Assembly (NCBI RefSeq): GCF_034479635.1
Contig: NZ_CP140153.1
Span: 1,681,501-1,745,500, forward strand
Source: Guyparkeria halophila
GTDB lineage: Bacteria; Pseudomonadota; Gammaproteobacteria; Halothiobacillales; Halothiobacillaceae
Direction: 5' to 3'
Length of the DNA: 64,000 nucleotides
The notes beneath the pieces were generated by a model that saw only the letters and a program-made list of their open reading frames with translations, did no database searches and was not told the origin of the DNA. Shown here piece by piece: positions 8,592 to 17,803 of this stretch (the first letter of the stretch is position 1; each line of letters begins with the position of its first letter). Both the position numbers and the translations under genes were made by a program.

Positions 8592-8775
8592 TGTGTCTGC
8601 TCACTCCCTTTGGTGATTTCGCGTCGGTGGTTGGCGGGCGATAGCTGCAAACCCTAACCGGTTTTCCTGCCGATGCGCCAGTGCGATGGGCACGTGACGC
8701 CCGTTTGACCGCTACCACGGTGTCAAGCGCATGCTAGTCTCGATTGCATCGCTCCCACGGATTCGAGAGGCACTC

Positions 8776-11181
8776 ATGGCCGACGCGCCGACCCGGCTGG
8801 AAGCCGATCAACTCTACCGCCCCTGCCCGGCGAACTCGTTGCCGTTCGAGACCACCGCCGAGCTCGATCCCCCGGCCGCCCCGCCCGGCCAGGAACGGGC
8901 GCTGGAGGCCCTGTCGTTCGGCACCGAGATCGGGGACGGCGGCTTCAACCTCTATGCGCTGGGCGCGACCGGCAGCGGCAAGTATGCGGTGGTGCGCGAC
9001 TTTCTCGAACGTCGCGCCCGTCGCGACGCCCCGCCGCCCAGCTGGGCCTACGTCTACAATTTCGACGACCCCGACAAGCCCCGCTTGCTGCAATTGCCGG
9101 CGCGGGCCGGACGCGATCTTCAGGCGGATCTGGACAACCTGATCGACGAATTTCGCACCGCGATCCCGGCGGTGTTCGAGAGCGATGAGTACCACAACCG
9201 CATCCAGGAGCTGCGCGAGACCTACAAACGCCGCCAGCACGAGGCTATTGCCGCGATCAGCAAGGAGGCCGAAAGCCGGCACGTGGCGATGGTGAACACG
9301 CCCAACGGTTTCACGCTGGGCCCGTACCGCGACGGCAAGATCCTCGATCCCGAAGCCTTCAGCAAGTTGCCCGAAGAAGAGCAGAAGGCATGGCAGGCCG
9401 CCATCGATGAACTCGAGGAAAAGCTCAAGCAGACCCTGCACCAGGTGCCGAAATGGCAGAAGGAGGCAGGCGAGCGACTGCAGGCACTCAACGAGGAGAT
9501 GCTGCGCGTGGCCGTGGGCCAGCAACTTCAGGCGCTCGAGGAGCGCTGGGCGCACCTGCTTGACGTGACCCGGTTTATCCACGCGATTCGCGATGACATC
9601 ATCTCGCACGTCAACGATCTGGAGGACGACAGCAGCGCTGTCCCCGAGGAAATCCTCAACCAGTACCAGATCAACCTGATCGTCGATAACGCCGAGCTTC
9701 ACGGTGCGCCGGTGATCTACGAGGACCTGCCTACCCACGCGCGACTGATCGGACGCATCGAGCACCACTTCCGGGAAGGCGCCCTGCTGACCGACTTCCG
9801 CCTGATTCGCGCCGGCGCCCTGCACCGTGCCAACGGCGGCTACCTGATCCTGCACGCCCGGCAAATACTCATGCAGCCGTTCGCCTGGGAGACCCTCAAA
9901 CGGGCAATCTACGGCAAGCAGGTGCGCATCGAATCGCTGGAACAGCTCTATGCCGTGTTCACCACGATCACGCTGGAGCCCGACCCGATCCCACTGGACG
10001 TCAAGGTCGTGCTGATCGGCGACCGCCTGCTCTACTACCTGCTCGCCGAGTACGATCCGGACTTCGCCAAGCTGTTCAAGGTGCAGGCCGACTTCGAGGA
10101 CACGCTGCCTCGACAGGCGGAAAACGAGCTCGACTACGCCCGCACGCTGGCCGCGATTGCCCGACGAGACGGGCTACGACCGCTTGACCGCGGGGCCGTG
10201 GCCCGCAGTATCGAGCATGCCAGCCGCCTGGCCGACGATCGCGAGAAACTGGCCGCCGGCACCCGCCCGCTGGCCGACCTGCTCGCCGAGGCGAACCACC
10301 TTGCGGCCTCGAGCCATGCCGAACTCCTCAGCGCCCACCATATCGAGGCCGCCATCCGCCGCCAGGAGCAGCGCGCCGAGCGGCTGCGCGAACGCGCCGT
10401 CGAGGCGATCCTGCGCGAGACGCTGAACGTGCCGACCCAGGGCGAGCGTATCGGCGCAATCAATGGCCTGGCCGTCAGCGAGCTGGGCGGGTTCCGTTTC
10501 GGCCTGCCCACGCGCATCACCGCCACCGCGCGCCCGGGTCGAGGCCAGGTAGTCGACATCGAGCGCGAGGCCAAGCTCGGCGGAAACATCCACGCCAAGG
10601 CGGTGATGATCCTGTCGCGATACCTTGCCAGCCACTATGCGCCGGAGGGCGAACTGTCCCTGTCAGCGAGCATTGCCTTCGAACAGCTCTACGGCACGGT
10701 CGACGGCGACTCGGCCTCGGTGGCCGAACTCTGCGCGCTGGTCTCGGCGGTCGCACGCGTGCCCATCCGCCAGTCGTTTGCCGTGACCGGATCGATGAAC
10801 CAGTTGGGCGAAGTCCAGGCCATCGGCGGCGTCAACGAGAAGATCGAGGGGTTTTTCCGCATTTGCCGCGACCGCGGGCTGGACGGCAGCCACGGCGTGC
10901 TGATCCCGACCAGCAACCTTCCGCACCTGATGCTCAGCCACGAAGTGCGCAGCGCGGTCGCCGCCGGGCGCTTCCAGCTCCACGCCATCAGCCACGTCGA
11001 ACAGGCGCTGGGCCTGCTCACCGGTCTCGAGCCCGGCGAAGCCGATGCCCACGGCGTGTTCCCCAAGGACAGCCTCAACCGCCGGGTGGTCGACCGGTTG
11101 GCCCGGTTCGAGCGGGCCACGCGACACGACCGCCACCGTGAGCGCGATGACCCGGGACGAGATGGGGTCGGACCGGGATGA
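8776..11181 (+). CDS. Lon-like ATP-dependent protease (AAA_32 / Lon_C type)
   Basis: 801 residues. N-terminal ATPase region with a P-loop-like GATGSGKYAVV (about residues 65-75), where the usual Thr/Ser after Lys is Tyr. A long charged helical region follows (about 135-290). The C-terminal Lon protease domain (about 560-770) has the catalytic Ser in GDSASVAELCAL and the catalytic Lys in GGVNEKIEGFF. Start ATG 8776 was chosen over an in-frame ATG 45 bases earlier because GAGAGG lies at the right distance. The stop overlaps the next gene (ATGA), so it forms an operon with a Usp-like gene. The family is linked to protein quality control; substrates are unknown. Confidence 0.88.
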   Translation: MADAPTRLEADQLYRPCPANSLPFETTAELDPPAAPPGQERALEALSFGTEIGDGGFNLYALGATGSGKYAVVRDFLERRARRDAPPPSWAYVYNFDDPDKPRLLQLPARAGRDLQADLDNLIDEFRTAIPAVFESDEYHNRIQELRETYKRRQHEAIAAISKEAESRHVAMVNTPNGFTLGPYRDGKILDPEAFSKLPEEEQKAWQAAIDELEEKLKQTLHQVPKWQKEAGERLQALNEEMLRVAVGQQLQALEERWAHLLDVTRFIHAIRDDIISHVNDLEDDSSAVPEEILNQYQINLIVDNAELHGAPVIYEDLPTHARLIGRIEHHFREGALLTDFRLIRAGALHRANGGYLILHARQILMQPFAWETLKRAIYGKQVRIESLEQLYAVFTTITLEPDPIPLDVKVVLIGDRLLYYLLAEYDPDFAKLFKVQADFEDTLPRQAENELDYARTLAAIARRDGLRPLDRGAVARSIEHASRLADDREKLAAGTRPLADLLAEANHLAASSHAELLSAHHIEAAIRRQEQRAERLRERAVEAILRETLNVPTQGERIGAINGLAVSELGGFRFGLPTRITATARPGRGQVVDIEREAKLGGNIHAKAVMILSRYLASHYAPEGELSLSASIAFEQLYGTVDGDSASVAELCALVSAVARVPIRQSFAVTGSMNQLGEVQAIGGVNEKIEGFFRICRDRGLDGSHGVLIPTSNLPHLMLSHEVRSAVAAGRFQLHAISHVEQALGLLTGLEPGEADAHGVFPKDSLNRRVVDRLARFERATRHDRHRERDDPGRDGVGPG

Positions 11182-12125
11182 CCGGGCCACACGTCCTGCT
11201 GCTGATCGATGCCTCGCCGACCAGTCTGGCGGCGTTGTCCAGTGCCGCCAGGTTGGCACGGCACCACCATTGCGAACTGATCGCGCTGTTCGTCGAAGAC
11301 CAGGATCTGCTTGCCTCGGCCGGTCATCCATTCACCCGAGAAATCAGCGCCCTGTCGGGTGAATCCCGACCCTTTGATCGCGAGATCCTGCTCACGCGCC
11401 TGACCCAGCAACGCCGCCAGATCGAGGCGGTGCTGACCGAACTCAATCGGGATGCACCGCTGCGCTGGCATTTCGAGGTGGTCGCCGGCCCGGTGTTCGA
11501 AAGCATCCACGCCGCGGCGCAGGCCGCCGACTGGGTCGTGATGGGCAAGGCGGGTTGGTCGGCGGATCACGGGGCACAACTGGGCTCGGTGGCCAGACGC
11601 CTGCTGGAAACCGGCGGCAACCGGTTGCTGCTGTGGCAGAGCGAGACCGGCGGTAATGCCCGCCCAGAACCTCCGCATCACCCGGCGAGGACTCGCCAGC
11701 CACGCCGGGCATTGCTGCCTGGCGGCAGGCCATCTCCGGTCGCGGAACGGCTGACTCCCGTGGTCGGTCTGCTGGCGACGCAGCGGGCCGCGGAAACCGT
11801 GGTGCAAACGGCCCATGCACTCGCCGTGGCTACCGACAGGCCCTGCCACCTGTTCCTGCTCTCGTCGGTCGACCCCGCCACCCTGCCGTCGCTGGTGGCC
11901 TGGCGACAGCTGGGAGAGCCGCCGCTGGTGCTGGAGATTGTCGAGTCCGGCACCACCGAGGCGGATTCGCCACCGGACCCGTCACTGTTTCGAACCTTGC
12001 AACAAAGCTCGGTCTCGGCGCTGGTGGTTGCAGACGACGCGGCCGAGGCCCTTGGCCTGCCTCTAGCCGACCTGATCACCGCGATCCATGCCCCGGTCAT
12101 CCGGGTGCCCCTGAGCGGTCGCTGA
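11178..12125 (+). CDS. Universal stress protein-like (UspA fold), coupled to Lon-like protease
   Basis: 315 residues. The first half has the Usp pattern: VLLLIDASPTSLAALSSAARLA at the start, then a helix-rich insert, DWVVMGKAG and LGSVARRLLETGGNRLLLW, close to the GSVA ATP-binding turn. A Pro/Arg-rich linker (about 160-185) leads to a second, weaker Usp-like half (VGLLATQRAAETVVQTAHALAV... ending HAPVIRVPL). It is therefore probably a tandem Usp protein. The ATG overlaps the stop of the Lon-like gene by four bases. A shared role in stress response is likely but inferred from context. Confidence 0.75.
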   Translation: MTGPHVLLLIDASPTSLAALSSAARLARHHHCELIALFVEDQDLLASAGHPFTREISALSGESRPFDREILLTRLTQQRRQIEAVLTELNRDAPLRWHFEVVAGPVFESIHAAAQAADWVVMGKAGWSADHGAQLGSVARRLLETGGNRLLLWQSETGGNARPEPPHHPARTRQPRRALLPGGRPSPVAERLTPVVGLLATQRAAETVVQTAHALAVATDRPCHLFLLSSVDPATLPSLVAWRQLGEPPLVLEIVESGTTEADSPPDPSLFRTLQQSSVSALVVADDAAEALGLPLADLITAIHAPVIRVPLSGR

Positions 12126-12243
12126 GCGGTTCGCATGACTACGCGAACGCCGGCCACGCTCTCCGACGGCGTGGTAGGATTCCGGCGCGCCGATGCGCCG
12201 CGCCGTGCGCGAACCATCGGAAATCCCGACCGCAGGAGCCCCC

Positions 12244-13158
12244 ATGACGTCCAGCCAACCGCTCGCCCGATCCCTCGTCCTGCTCGCCATCAGCGCGCTG
12301 CTGGCCGTAATGCTGAGCACGCCCGCCGAGGCCAAACGCTTCGGTGGCGGCAAGAGCTTCGGCTTTCAGGGCCAGAAGAGCTCGCAGACCACCAACCAGC
12401 GGCAGGCCGCCACCGACCAGAAGGCCACCCGCAGCCCGGGCGCCGGGCTGGGCGGCATGTTCGCCGGGCTGGCCGCCGGCGGCCTGCTGGCGTGGATGTT
12501 CATGGGTGGTGCCTTCGAGGGATTCCAGCCGATGGACTTTCTCGTGATCCTGCTGCTGGCCGCTGGGGCGTTTTTCCTGATTCGTCACCTGCGCGGCGGT
12601 GCCATGGCGACCCGCCCGGCCTATGCCGGCGCTTCCCGTCCGGAGCCGATGGTCGAGCCACCGACCCACCAGGCCCGGGCATCGAACGAGACGCTCGGCG
12701 GCTCGACCAACGACAAAGGGGGCGCGCGCCCTGGCTCGCTGATGGACGAGTTCGGCTTTGGCGGCACGTCCGGCTACCAGCCTCCCAGCTGGTTCGACGA
12801 GACCCGATTCCTTGGTGCGGCACGCACCCATTTCACCAACCTGCAGCTCGCCTGGGATGCGAATCGCATGGACGAGATCCGCGAATTCGTCACCCCCGAG
12901 CTGTTCCGTGAGCTGGTGCGCGAACGCGCGGCCCTGGGTGATGCCGAGAACGTCACCGAGGTGCTCGACCTGACTGTCTCGCTGGAAGAGCTTGGCGAGG
13001 AGAGTGGCGACCTGATTGCGGCCGTGCGCTTTGACGGCCGAATCCGTGAGGGCAGTGAGGCCCCGGCCGAGTCGCTCGACGAGACCTGGCTGGTCAGCCG
13101 CAATCTCGATGACGAGAACGCCAACTGGCTCATCGCCGGGATTCGTCAGAACCGCTGA
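12244..13158 (+). CDS. Tim44-like domain protein, exported/membrane
   Basis: 304 residues. A signal sequence ends near AEAKRFGGGKSFG, which is the usual beginning of bacterial Tim44-domain proteins. A Gly-rich hydrophobic segment (GAGLGGMFAGLAAGGLLAWMF) and a second one (FLVILLLAAGAFFLI) suggest membrane insertion. The C-terminal domain (about 175-304) carries the Tim44-like pattern AARTHFTNLQLAWDANRMDEIREFVTPELF. Start ATG 12244 has AGGAG at the right distance. The gene stands alone with a strong terminator. Function in bacteria is poorly known. Confidence 0.85.
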   Translation: MTSSQPLARSLVLLAISALLAVMLSTPAEAKRFGGGKSFGFQGQKSSQTTNQRQAATDQKATRSPGAGLGGMFAGLAAGGLLAWMFMGGAFEGFQPMDFLVILLLAAGAFFLIRHLRGGAMATRPAYAGASRPEPMVEPPTHQARASNETLGGSTNDKGGARPGSLMDEFGFGGTSGYQPPSWFDETRFLGAARTHFTNLQLAWDANRMDEIREFVTPELFRELVRERAALGDAENVTEVLDLTVSLEELGEESGDLIAAVRFDGRIREGSEAPAESLDETWLVSRNLDDENANWLIAGIRQNR

Positions 13159-13195
13159 GCCGTTCGGCAACCGAACACCCGTTCGTCACACAGAC

Positions 13196-13232
13196 AAAAC
13201 CCCGCGCATCCGACGATGTGCGGGGTTTTTTC
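13196..13232 (+). terminator. Terminator of the Tim44-like gene
   Basis: 15-bp stem AAAACCCCGCGCATC / GATGTGCGGGGTTTT with loop CGAC and a following TTCT; one G-T pair. The strongest terminator in the window. The A-run on its left also makes it usable for the minus-strand gene ending at 13258. Confidence 0.92.
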
Positions 13233-13257
13233 TGGTCCCGTTTGCTTGTACCGGGAA

Positions 13258-13596
13258 TCAGAGAAAGAACGCTTCGCGCGCCAGCCCCTTCATCACGTCG
13301 GTCAGGTTGGCCTCGGCATTATCGACCACCGCCACCATGCTCGCCACACCACATACGGTGCGCTGCCCACCATGGACGATCCAGCCGTTGGCCGGGGTCC
13401 AGCCCGGCTGGTTGACGAACAGGGCCAACTGGTCGGCATGCCCCTGCGTCATGCGCTTGAAGTCGTGCGCCAGGCGAGTCAGACGGTTGGCGTCCGCCTC
13501 GGACAACTCGCCGTGCACCTGCCACGGCTCGCCGGACTCCTCACGAAAATGGGCGACGGCCTGCACGCCCTTGATATCGAGCAGTTGCTTGAGCAT
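13258..13596 (-). CDS. DUF2173-like protein, copy 1
   Basis: 112 residues, cytoplasmic, no signal peptide. The pattern MLKQLLDIKGVQAVAHF ... GELS ... NGWIVHGGQRTVCG matches what I know of the DUF2173 family, small proteins found mainly in sulfur- and iron-oxidising bacteria. The two genes upstream (13607 and 14002) are related, so this is a three-gene array in one orientation. Start ATG 13596 has GAGGAGG. Fold may be roadblock/LC7-like, which is inference. No catalytic residues are evident. Confidence 0.72.
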   Translation of the reverse strand: MLKQLLDIKGVQAVAHFREESGEPWQVHGELSEADANRLTRLAHDFKRMTQGHADQLALFVNQPGWTPANGWIVHGGQRTVCGVASMVAVVDNAEANLTDVMKGLAREAFFL

Positions 13597-13606
13597 GAGA
13601 TCCTCC

Positions 13607-13945
13607 TCATCCCGCCAGGGCCTTGTAGGCGGCGTCGTAGTCGGCCTGGTCATTAGACAGGACAACGCCTTGCCGGCCGCGCGAGACGGCGGACCAGTCC
13701 AGACCGACAAACGTGAAACCCTCGACCGGGTAGAAGCCCCTGACGTCGCTCATCCCTTCCCAGCCACGCGCCTGCATGGCACCGATCGCCATGTTGGCAA
13801 TGCAGAGGTGGCCCAGCAGGTCCAGGGTGTCTCGATCGATGGCCTCCTCATCGGCAATCACCGCATCCTCGAGGCGGCCGTCATCGTCGAACTGAAAGGC
13901 GGCAACCGCGCCGGGCATCGAGCTGAGTGTCTTGAGATCAGACAT
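13607..13945 (-). CDS. DUF2173-like protein, copy 2
   Basis: 112 residues, identical in length to copy 1 and only ten bases upstream of it. MSDLKTLSSMPGAVAAFQFDDDG matches the start of the family. The most divergent part is the middle, with GFYPVEGFTFVGLDWSAV in place of the GWIVHGG turn. Start ATG 13945 is preferred over the in-frame ATG six bases earlier because AGGAGG then has normal spacing. Likely co-transcribed with both neighbours. Confidence 0.68.
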   Translation of the reverse strand: MSDLKTLSSMPGAVAAFQFDDDGRLEDAVIADEEAIDRDTLDLLGHLCIANMAIGAMQARGWEGMSDVRGFYPVEGFTFVGLDWSAVSRGRQGVVLSNDQADYDAAYKALAG

Positions 13946-14001
13946 GGTCATTCCTCCTTGCAGGGAGCCTCGTCGTCGAGGCAAGTCCCACCGTGATCAG
14001 A

Positions 14002-14379
14002 TCAGTGCATATCGGGCGCGTTGGCCAGCCGCTCGCGCATCAGGCCTAGCACCTTCGTCAACGATGCCTTTTCGTTGTCGAGCACGCAGTACACGTTGGA
14101 GATCACGCAGATACTGCGCGACTCGCCGTGCACCACCCAGCCCTTGGTTGGCTCGAAGCCGCAACCACCCGCCCCGGGCTGACAGACTCGGGAGAACATC
14201 GCCAGCACGTCGCCCTCCATGCGAACCGCCGCCGTATTCGCGCGACACAACGTCGAAACCAGCTTGGTCTCGGATTCGGACAGAGCGCCCTTGTGGTGGT
14301 AATACTGATCGCCGCGGTAGGCGAAATCGCCTGCCGCCACGACGCCGGGCTGGCCCATCAGGTCGGTCACCAGATTCAT
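14002..14379 (-). CDS. DUF2173-like protein, copy 3
   Basis: 125 residues, first gene of the array. MNLVTDLMGQPGVVAAGDF ... GALSESETKLV ... TKGWVVHGESRSICVI aligns with copy 1 along its whole length. It has five cysteines (four around residues 45-75) that copies 1 and 2 mostly lack. Start ATG 14379 has AGAGAGG. Three diverged copies in a row suggests different partners or hetero-oligomers, which is inference. Confidence 0.7.
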   Translation of the reverse strand: MNLVTDLMGQPGVVAAGDFAYRGDQYYHHKGALSESETKLVSTLCRANTAAVRMEGDVLAMFSRVCQPGAGGCGFEPTKGWVVHGESRSICVISNVYCVLDNEKASLTKVLGLMRERLANAPDMH

Positions 14380-14512
14380 GTTGTCGCCTCTCTTCTGGAC
14401 TCCGTAGAGGGGTTATAGACCCCCGGAAGATGAAAGGCGCCGTTTCGCATATTCAATCTTTTGATTTCAACGAGTTCTGGCTTATGCGCGTTTGCTCAAA
14501 GGAGAGAAGGCA

Positions 14513-15280
14513 TTGATCACGTCACCGGACCAGGGCAGCCACTTCGACCCGTTGGCAGCCGACTATGCTCGACACCGACCGGTCTATCCCGAGGCATTGA
14601 TCGAGTGGCTGGCGGACCGTGCACCAGGTCGGAGCCTGGCCTGGGACTGCGGCACGGGGAACGGACAGGTCGCCGGGATGCTCGCCCGCCATGTCGAGCA
14701 GGTCGTCGCCACGGATATCAGTGCCGCACAACTCGCCCAGGCGCCGCGCTTGCCAACGGTGACATTTCGCCGGGCACCGGCAGACGAGTCGGGCTTGGCG
14801 CCCGGCAGCGTCGACCTGGTGGTCGTCGCCCAGGCCCTGCACTGGTTCGATATCGACAACTTCAACCGCGAGGCCGAACGCGTGCTTCGCCCCGGTGGCT
14901 TGATGGCGCAGTGGTGCTACGGACTGATCAAAACGGGTGTGCCGCCGATCGACGCTGCGCTGTCCACCTTCTACCGGGATATCGTCGGCCCGTACTGGCC
15001 CGCTGAACGTCGCCACGTCGAAAACGGCTACCGTGACCTGCCCTTCCCGTTTCGACGCATCCCGGCCAGGGAATTCTCGATGACAGCGGAATGGACACTG
15101 GCCGACCTGCTCGGCTACCTGCGCAGTTGGTCGGCCACGGCGCGGTATGCCCAAATGACTGGTACCGATCCCGTCTCCGATCTGGCCGATCGGCTCGTGC
15201 TTCTTTGGGGCAACCATGAGCGCACACGACACGTGGGCTGGCCGCTCACGCTACGCGTCGGTCGGACCGATAGGTCCTAA
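14513..15280 (+). CDS. Class I SAM-dependent methyltransferase
   Basis: 255 residues. Motif I is AWDCGTGNGQVAGML (residues about 42-56), an Asp follows at VVATDIS, and motif DLVVVAQALHWFD with RVLRPGGLMA completes the Rossmann methyltransferase pattern. Similar proteins methylate small molecules such as trans-aconitate or ubiquinone precursors; the substrate here is not visible. TTG 14513 was chosen as start because AAGGAGAG sits seven bases before it and no ATG or GTG fits. A 10-codon ORF from ATG 14484 ends over this start. Confidence 0.85.
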   Translation: MITSPDQGSHFDPLAADYARHRPVYPEALIEWLADRAPGRSLAWDCGTGNGQVAGMLARHVEQVVATDISAAQLAQAPRLPTVTFRRAPADESGLAPGSVDLVVVAQALHWFDIDNFNREAERVLRPGGLMAQWCYGLIKTGVPPIDAALSTFYRDIVGPYWPAERRHVENGYRDLPFPFRRIPAREFSMTAEWTLADLLGYLRSWSATARYAQMTGTDPVSDLADRLVLLWGNHERTRHVGWPLTLRVGRTDRS

Positions 15281-15316
15281 CGTATTCGATCACGGTGTCC
15301 CGCCAGCGCACCTCGA

Positions 15317-16042
15317 TCACCGGGTAGCCAGCATTGCCCGAAGACGCTTAGCATCACGCGGCGCCTGTGCCTCGGTATCGTTGTCGAAATAGGCATGAAT
15401 GGCCCGACCCTCACCCAGCCATCCCCGAAAACGCTGAGCCAGTGACCGCAATTGCGCGTCGCTGTATCCACCCCGATACGGTCCGGCTGCCCCGTGCCAG
15501 CGCAAGTAGACGAAATCCGCAGTCTCGATGAACGGGCTGGTCTGCCCGTCGAGATCGAACACGCAAAACGCCGCTCCTTGCTTGGCCAACAGGTCGGTCA
15601 CCGCCGCATCCCACCAACTGGGATCGCGAAACTCGAAGGCGTAGCGATACCCGTCGGGCAGTGCATCGAGGAAGGCGGACAACCGTTCGATGTTGGCATG
15701 CCAGCGGGGCGGCAACTGGAACAGGATCGGCCCCAGCCGGTCGCCAAGCCGATCGATGCGCTCGAAGAAGGCGGCGATGCTGGATTGCGGATCCTTGAGC
15801 TTTTTCAGGTGGGTGATGTAACGGCTGGCCTTCACCGCGAAGCGAAAATCGGCCGGGACGGCGTCCCGCCAGGTTGCCAGCGTCTCGGGGCTGGGCAGGC
15901 GGTAGAAGGTCGCGTTGATCTCGACGCTGGAGAAGTGCCGCGCATAGAACGACAACCACTCGGCCGTTGGCATTCCGGACGGGTAAAAGGCTTCCCGCCA
16001 ATGGGGGTAATTCCAACCGGATGTGCCGATATAAAGCGCCAC
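15317..16042 (-). CDS. DUF72 (YecE-like) family protein
   Basis: 241 residues with a TIM-barrel type sequence. Family marks: VALYIGTSGWNYPHWREAFYP at the start, FSSVEINATFYRLPS, FAVKASRYITHLKKL, LGPILFQLPP, EFRDPSWW and YLRWHG. The biochemical role of DUF72 proteins is not established. The start is GTG 16042, placed by a GAGGAG seven bases upstream; it is convergent with the methyltransferase gene. Length is normal. Confidence 0.88.
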   Translation of the reverse strand: MALYIGTSGWNYPHWREAFYPSGMPTAEWLSFYARHFSSVEINATFYRLPSPETLATWRDAVPADFRFAVKASRYITHLKKLKDPQSSIAAFFERIDRLGDRLGPILFQLPPRWHANIERLSAFLDALPDGYRYAFEFRDPSWWDAAVTDLLAKQGAAFCVFDLDGQTSPFIETADFVYLRWHGAAGPYRGGYSDAQLRSLAQRFRGWLGEGRAIHAYFDNDTEAQAPRDAKRLRAMLATR

Positions 16043-16152
16043 GTCTGGTCTCCTCAAGATCAAGACAATCGAGGTTAGACGATGGAATCAGGACGCTTGG
16101 TTCGTTGGCTCAAATGAAAACGTGCCTTGAACAGACGATCCGGCCAAGAAAA

Positions 16153-16184
16153 ACGCCCCATCCCCGCAACCGGGAATGAGGCGT
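16153..16184 (-). terminator. Terminator of the diguanylate cyclase gene
   Basis: Stem ACGCCCCATCCCCG / CGGGAATGAGGCGT (two mismatches) with loop CAAC; on the minus strand it runs into GTTTTTCTT. Lies 24 bases past the stop at 16208. Confidence 0.8.
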
Positions 16185-16207
16185 GCTTCAATTCGTGGTG
16201 GAAGCAA

Positions 16208-17587
16208 TCAGCTCGCGAGCGCCTGGCCGGCCCCCTCGGCGATCACCCGGTCACGTCCTCCCGACTTGGCGGCATAGAGGCGCGAGTCGGCCAGCTTCAT
16301 CAACGGTTCGGCGCTGGTGAGACGGTCGTCGGCGGTGCAGGAGACCCCGAGGCTGGCCGTGACCGACAGCGTATGCCCGGCAATCTCCACCTGGCTCTGG
16401 GCCAGGGCAAACCGGATGCGCTCGGCCACATCCTGACCATCCTCGATATCCGAGCCGGGCAGGATGGCGATGAACTCCTCGCCACCGTAGCGCATCACCA
16501 CGTCGCCCTTGCGCAGCATGTCGCGGATGACGCTTGCGGCACGCACCAGCACCTTGTCGCCGGCCAAATGGCCGTAGGTGTCATTAAGGCGCTTGAAGTG
16601 ATCCAGGTCGACAATGATCAACGAGAGTGGCGTCTGGTTGCGCTGGATGCGAGCCAGTTCCTCCTCGAGACGCTTCATGCCGAAGCGGCGGTTGTACAGC
16701 CCGGTCAGCGGATCGAGTGCCGCGACCCGCTGCAGGTCGTCGTGCAGCAGCGCGTTGTTCAGTGCCAGGCCGAGCCCCTGGATCATCAATGGCAACAGGC
16801 GGGTGGTCTTGTCGCTGAAGGGAGAGGCCGCCGCCAGCACGACCCAGCCAAGCAGCAGGCCGTGGTGCTTGATCGGCAGCAACAGCACGTCACTGGGCAT
16901 GAAGTGCGAGAGCACCGCATCGACCTTCACCTCGGCCGGCAGGTCGTAGCGTCGAACCGCCGCCTGCTCGTGGGCCGCCTGCAGCGCGGAGCTCTTGAGG
17001 ATCGCCTCGGGCTCGATCAACCCCGTGGAGGCGGGGATGGTCCATTCGCCCTGCTTTTCCAGGATGATCGCGCCGCCATCGGCCTCGGAATGCTCGATCA
17101 GCAGTGCCAGTGCCTGCTCGCTCAAGTCGTGCAGGTCGAGCTGACTGGAAAGGGTGTTGTTAAAGTTCTGGATGCGCTCCTCAACGCGATGGGCGGCGTG
17201 AAGTGCCTGCAACAGGGCGTTGTAGCTGTCGGCCACGTCGCCGAGTTCATCCTCGGCCTGCTCCTGGAGCTGGCAAACCGACGGATCGCATTCCGACCAG
17301 TCACCCGAATAGGTGGCCTGGTCCATTGCCGAACGCACCTGACGCATCCGATCGGTCAGCCGGCGCAGCCGTGGCCGCACGATGCGACTGGCCAACGCGA
17401 AGTTGAGCCCACCCACGATCAGGCCCGCGGCCAAGGTGGTGACGATAAAGCTTGGTGACAGGGCCAAGTCGGCCGACACCCCCAGCTCCATCGCGACGAG
17501 CGGGAAGATTGCGCCGGTGAGAATCCCCAGTGACACCATGCCCCAGGCAAGCGCTCGAAACACATGCTTCGATCGGTAGAAACTCAT
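16208..17587 (-). CDS. Membrane GAF-type diguanylate cyclase (GGDEF)
   Basis: 459 residues. Two membrane segments (about 11-36 and 45-70) are followed by a HAMP-like linker, a GAF-like sensor region (about 150-290) and a GGDEF domain. The active site is RYGGEEF at about 366-372, and RKGD five residues before it is the inhibitory I-site. It should make c-di-GMP from two GTP at the inner membrane. Start ATG 17587 has AGGG and AAGG upstream; an earlier TTG 45 bases before is less likely. Ligand of the sensor part is unknown. One of three GGDEF proteins in the window. Confidence 0.9.
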   Translation of the reverse strand: MSFYRSKHVFRALAWGMVSLGILTGAIFPLVAMELGVSADLALSPSFIVTTLAAGLIVGGLNFALASRIVRPRLRRLTDRMRQVRSAMDQATYSGDWSECDPSVCQLQEQAEDELGDVADSYNALLQALHAAHRVEERIQNFNNTLSSQLDLHDLSEQALALLIEHSEADGGAIILEKQGEWTIPASTGLIEPEAILKSSALQAAHEQAAVRRYDLPAEVKVDAVLSHFMPSDVLLLPIKHHGLLLGWVVLAAASPFSDKTTRLLPLMIQGLGLALNNALLHDDLQRVAALDPLTGLYNRRFGMKRLEEELARIQRNQTPLSLIIVDLDHFKRLNDTYGHLAGDKVLVRAASVIRDMLRKGDVVMRYGGEEFIAILPGSDIEDGQDVAERIRFALAQSQVEIAGHTLSVTASLGVSCTADDRLTSAEPLMKLADSRLYAAKSGGRDRVIAEGAGQALAS

Positions 17588-17803
17588 CCTTGTTTCCCTC
17601 GCTATGTACGATTTGACGCCGGACGTTAGCATGCCGCGACGGATTAATAACCCCCTGGTTTGCGCGGAAATATCACCGACAATCGATCGGGCTTCCCCAG
17701 CGATTCTCCCTGTGGTCTACCCTTTCCGGCAGCCGAATCGGCGCATCAGCCGACGACCCAACCGTCATCCCCCACGCTGAGTCCACCACACCGAGGTAAT
17801 CGC

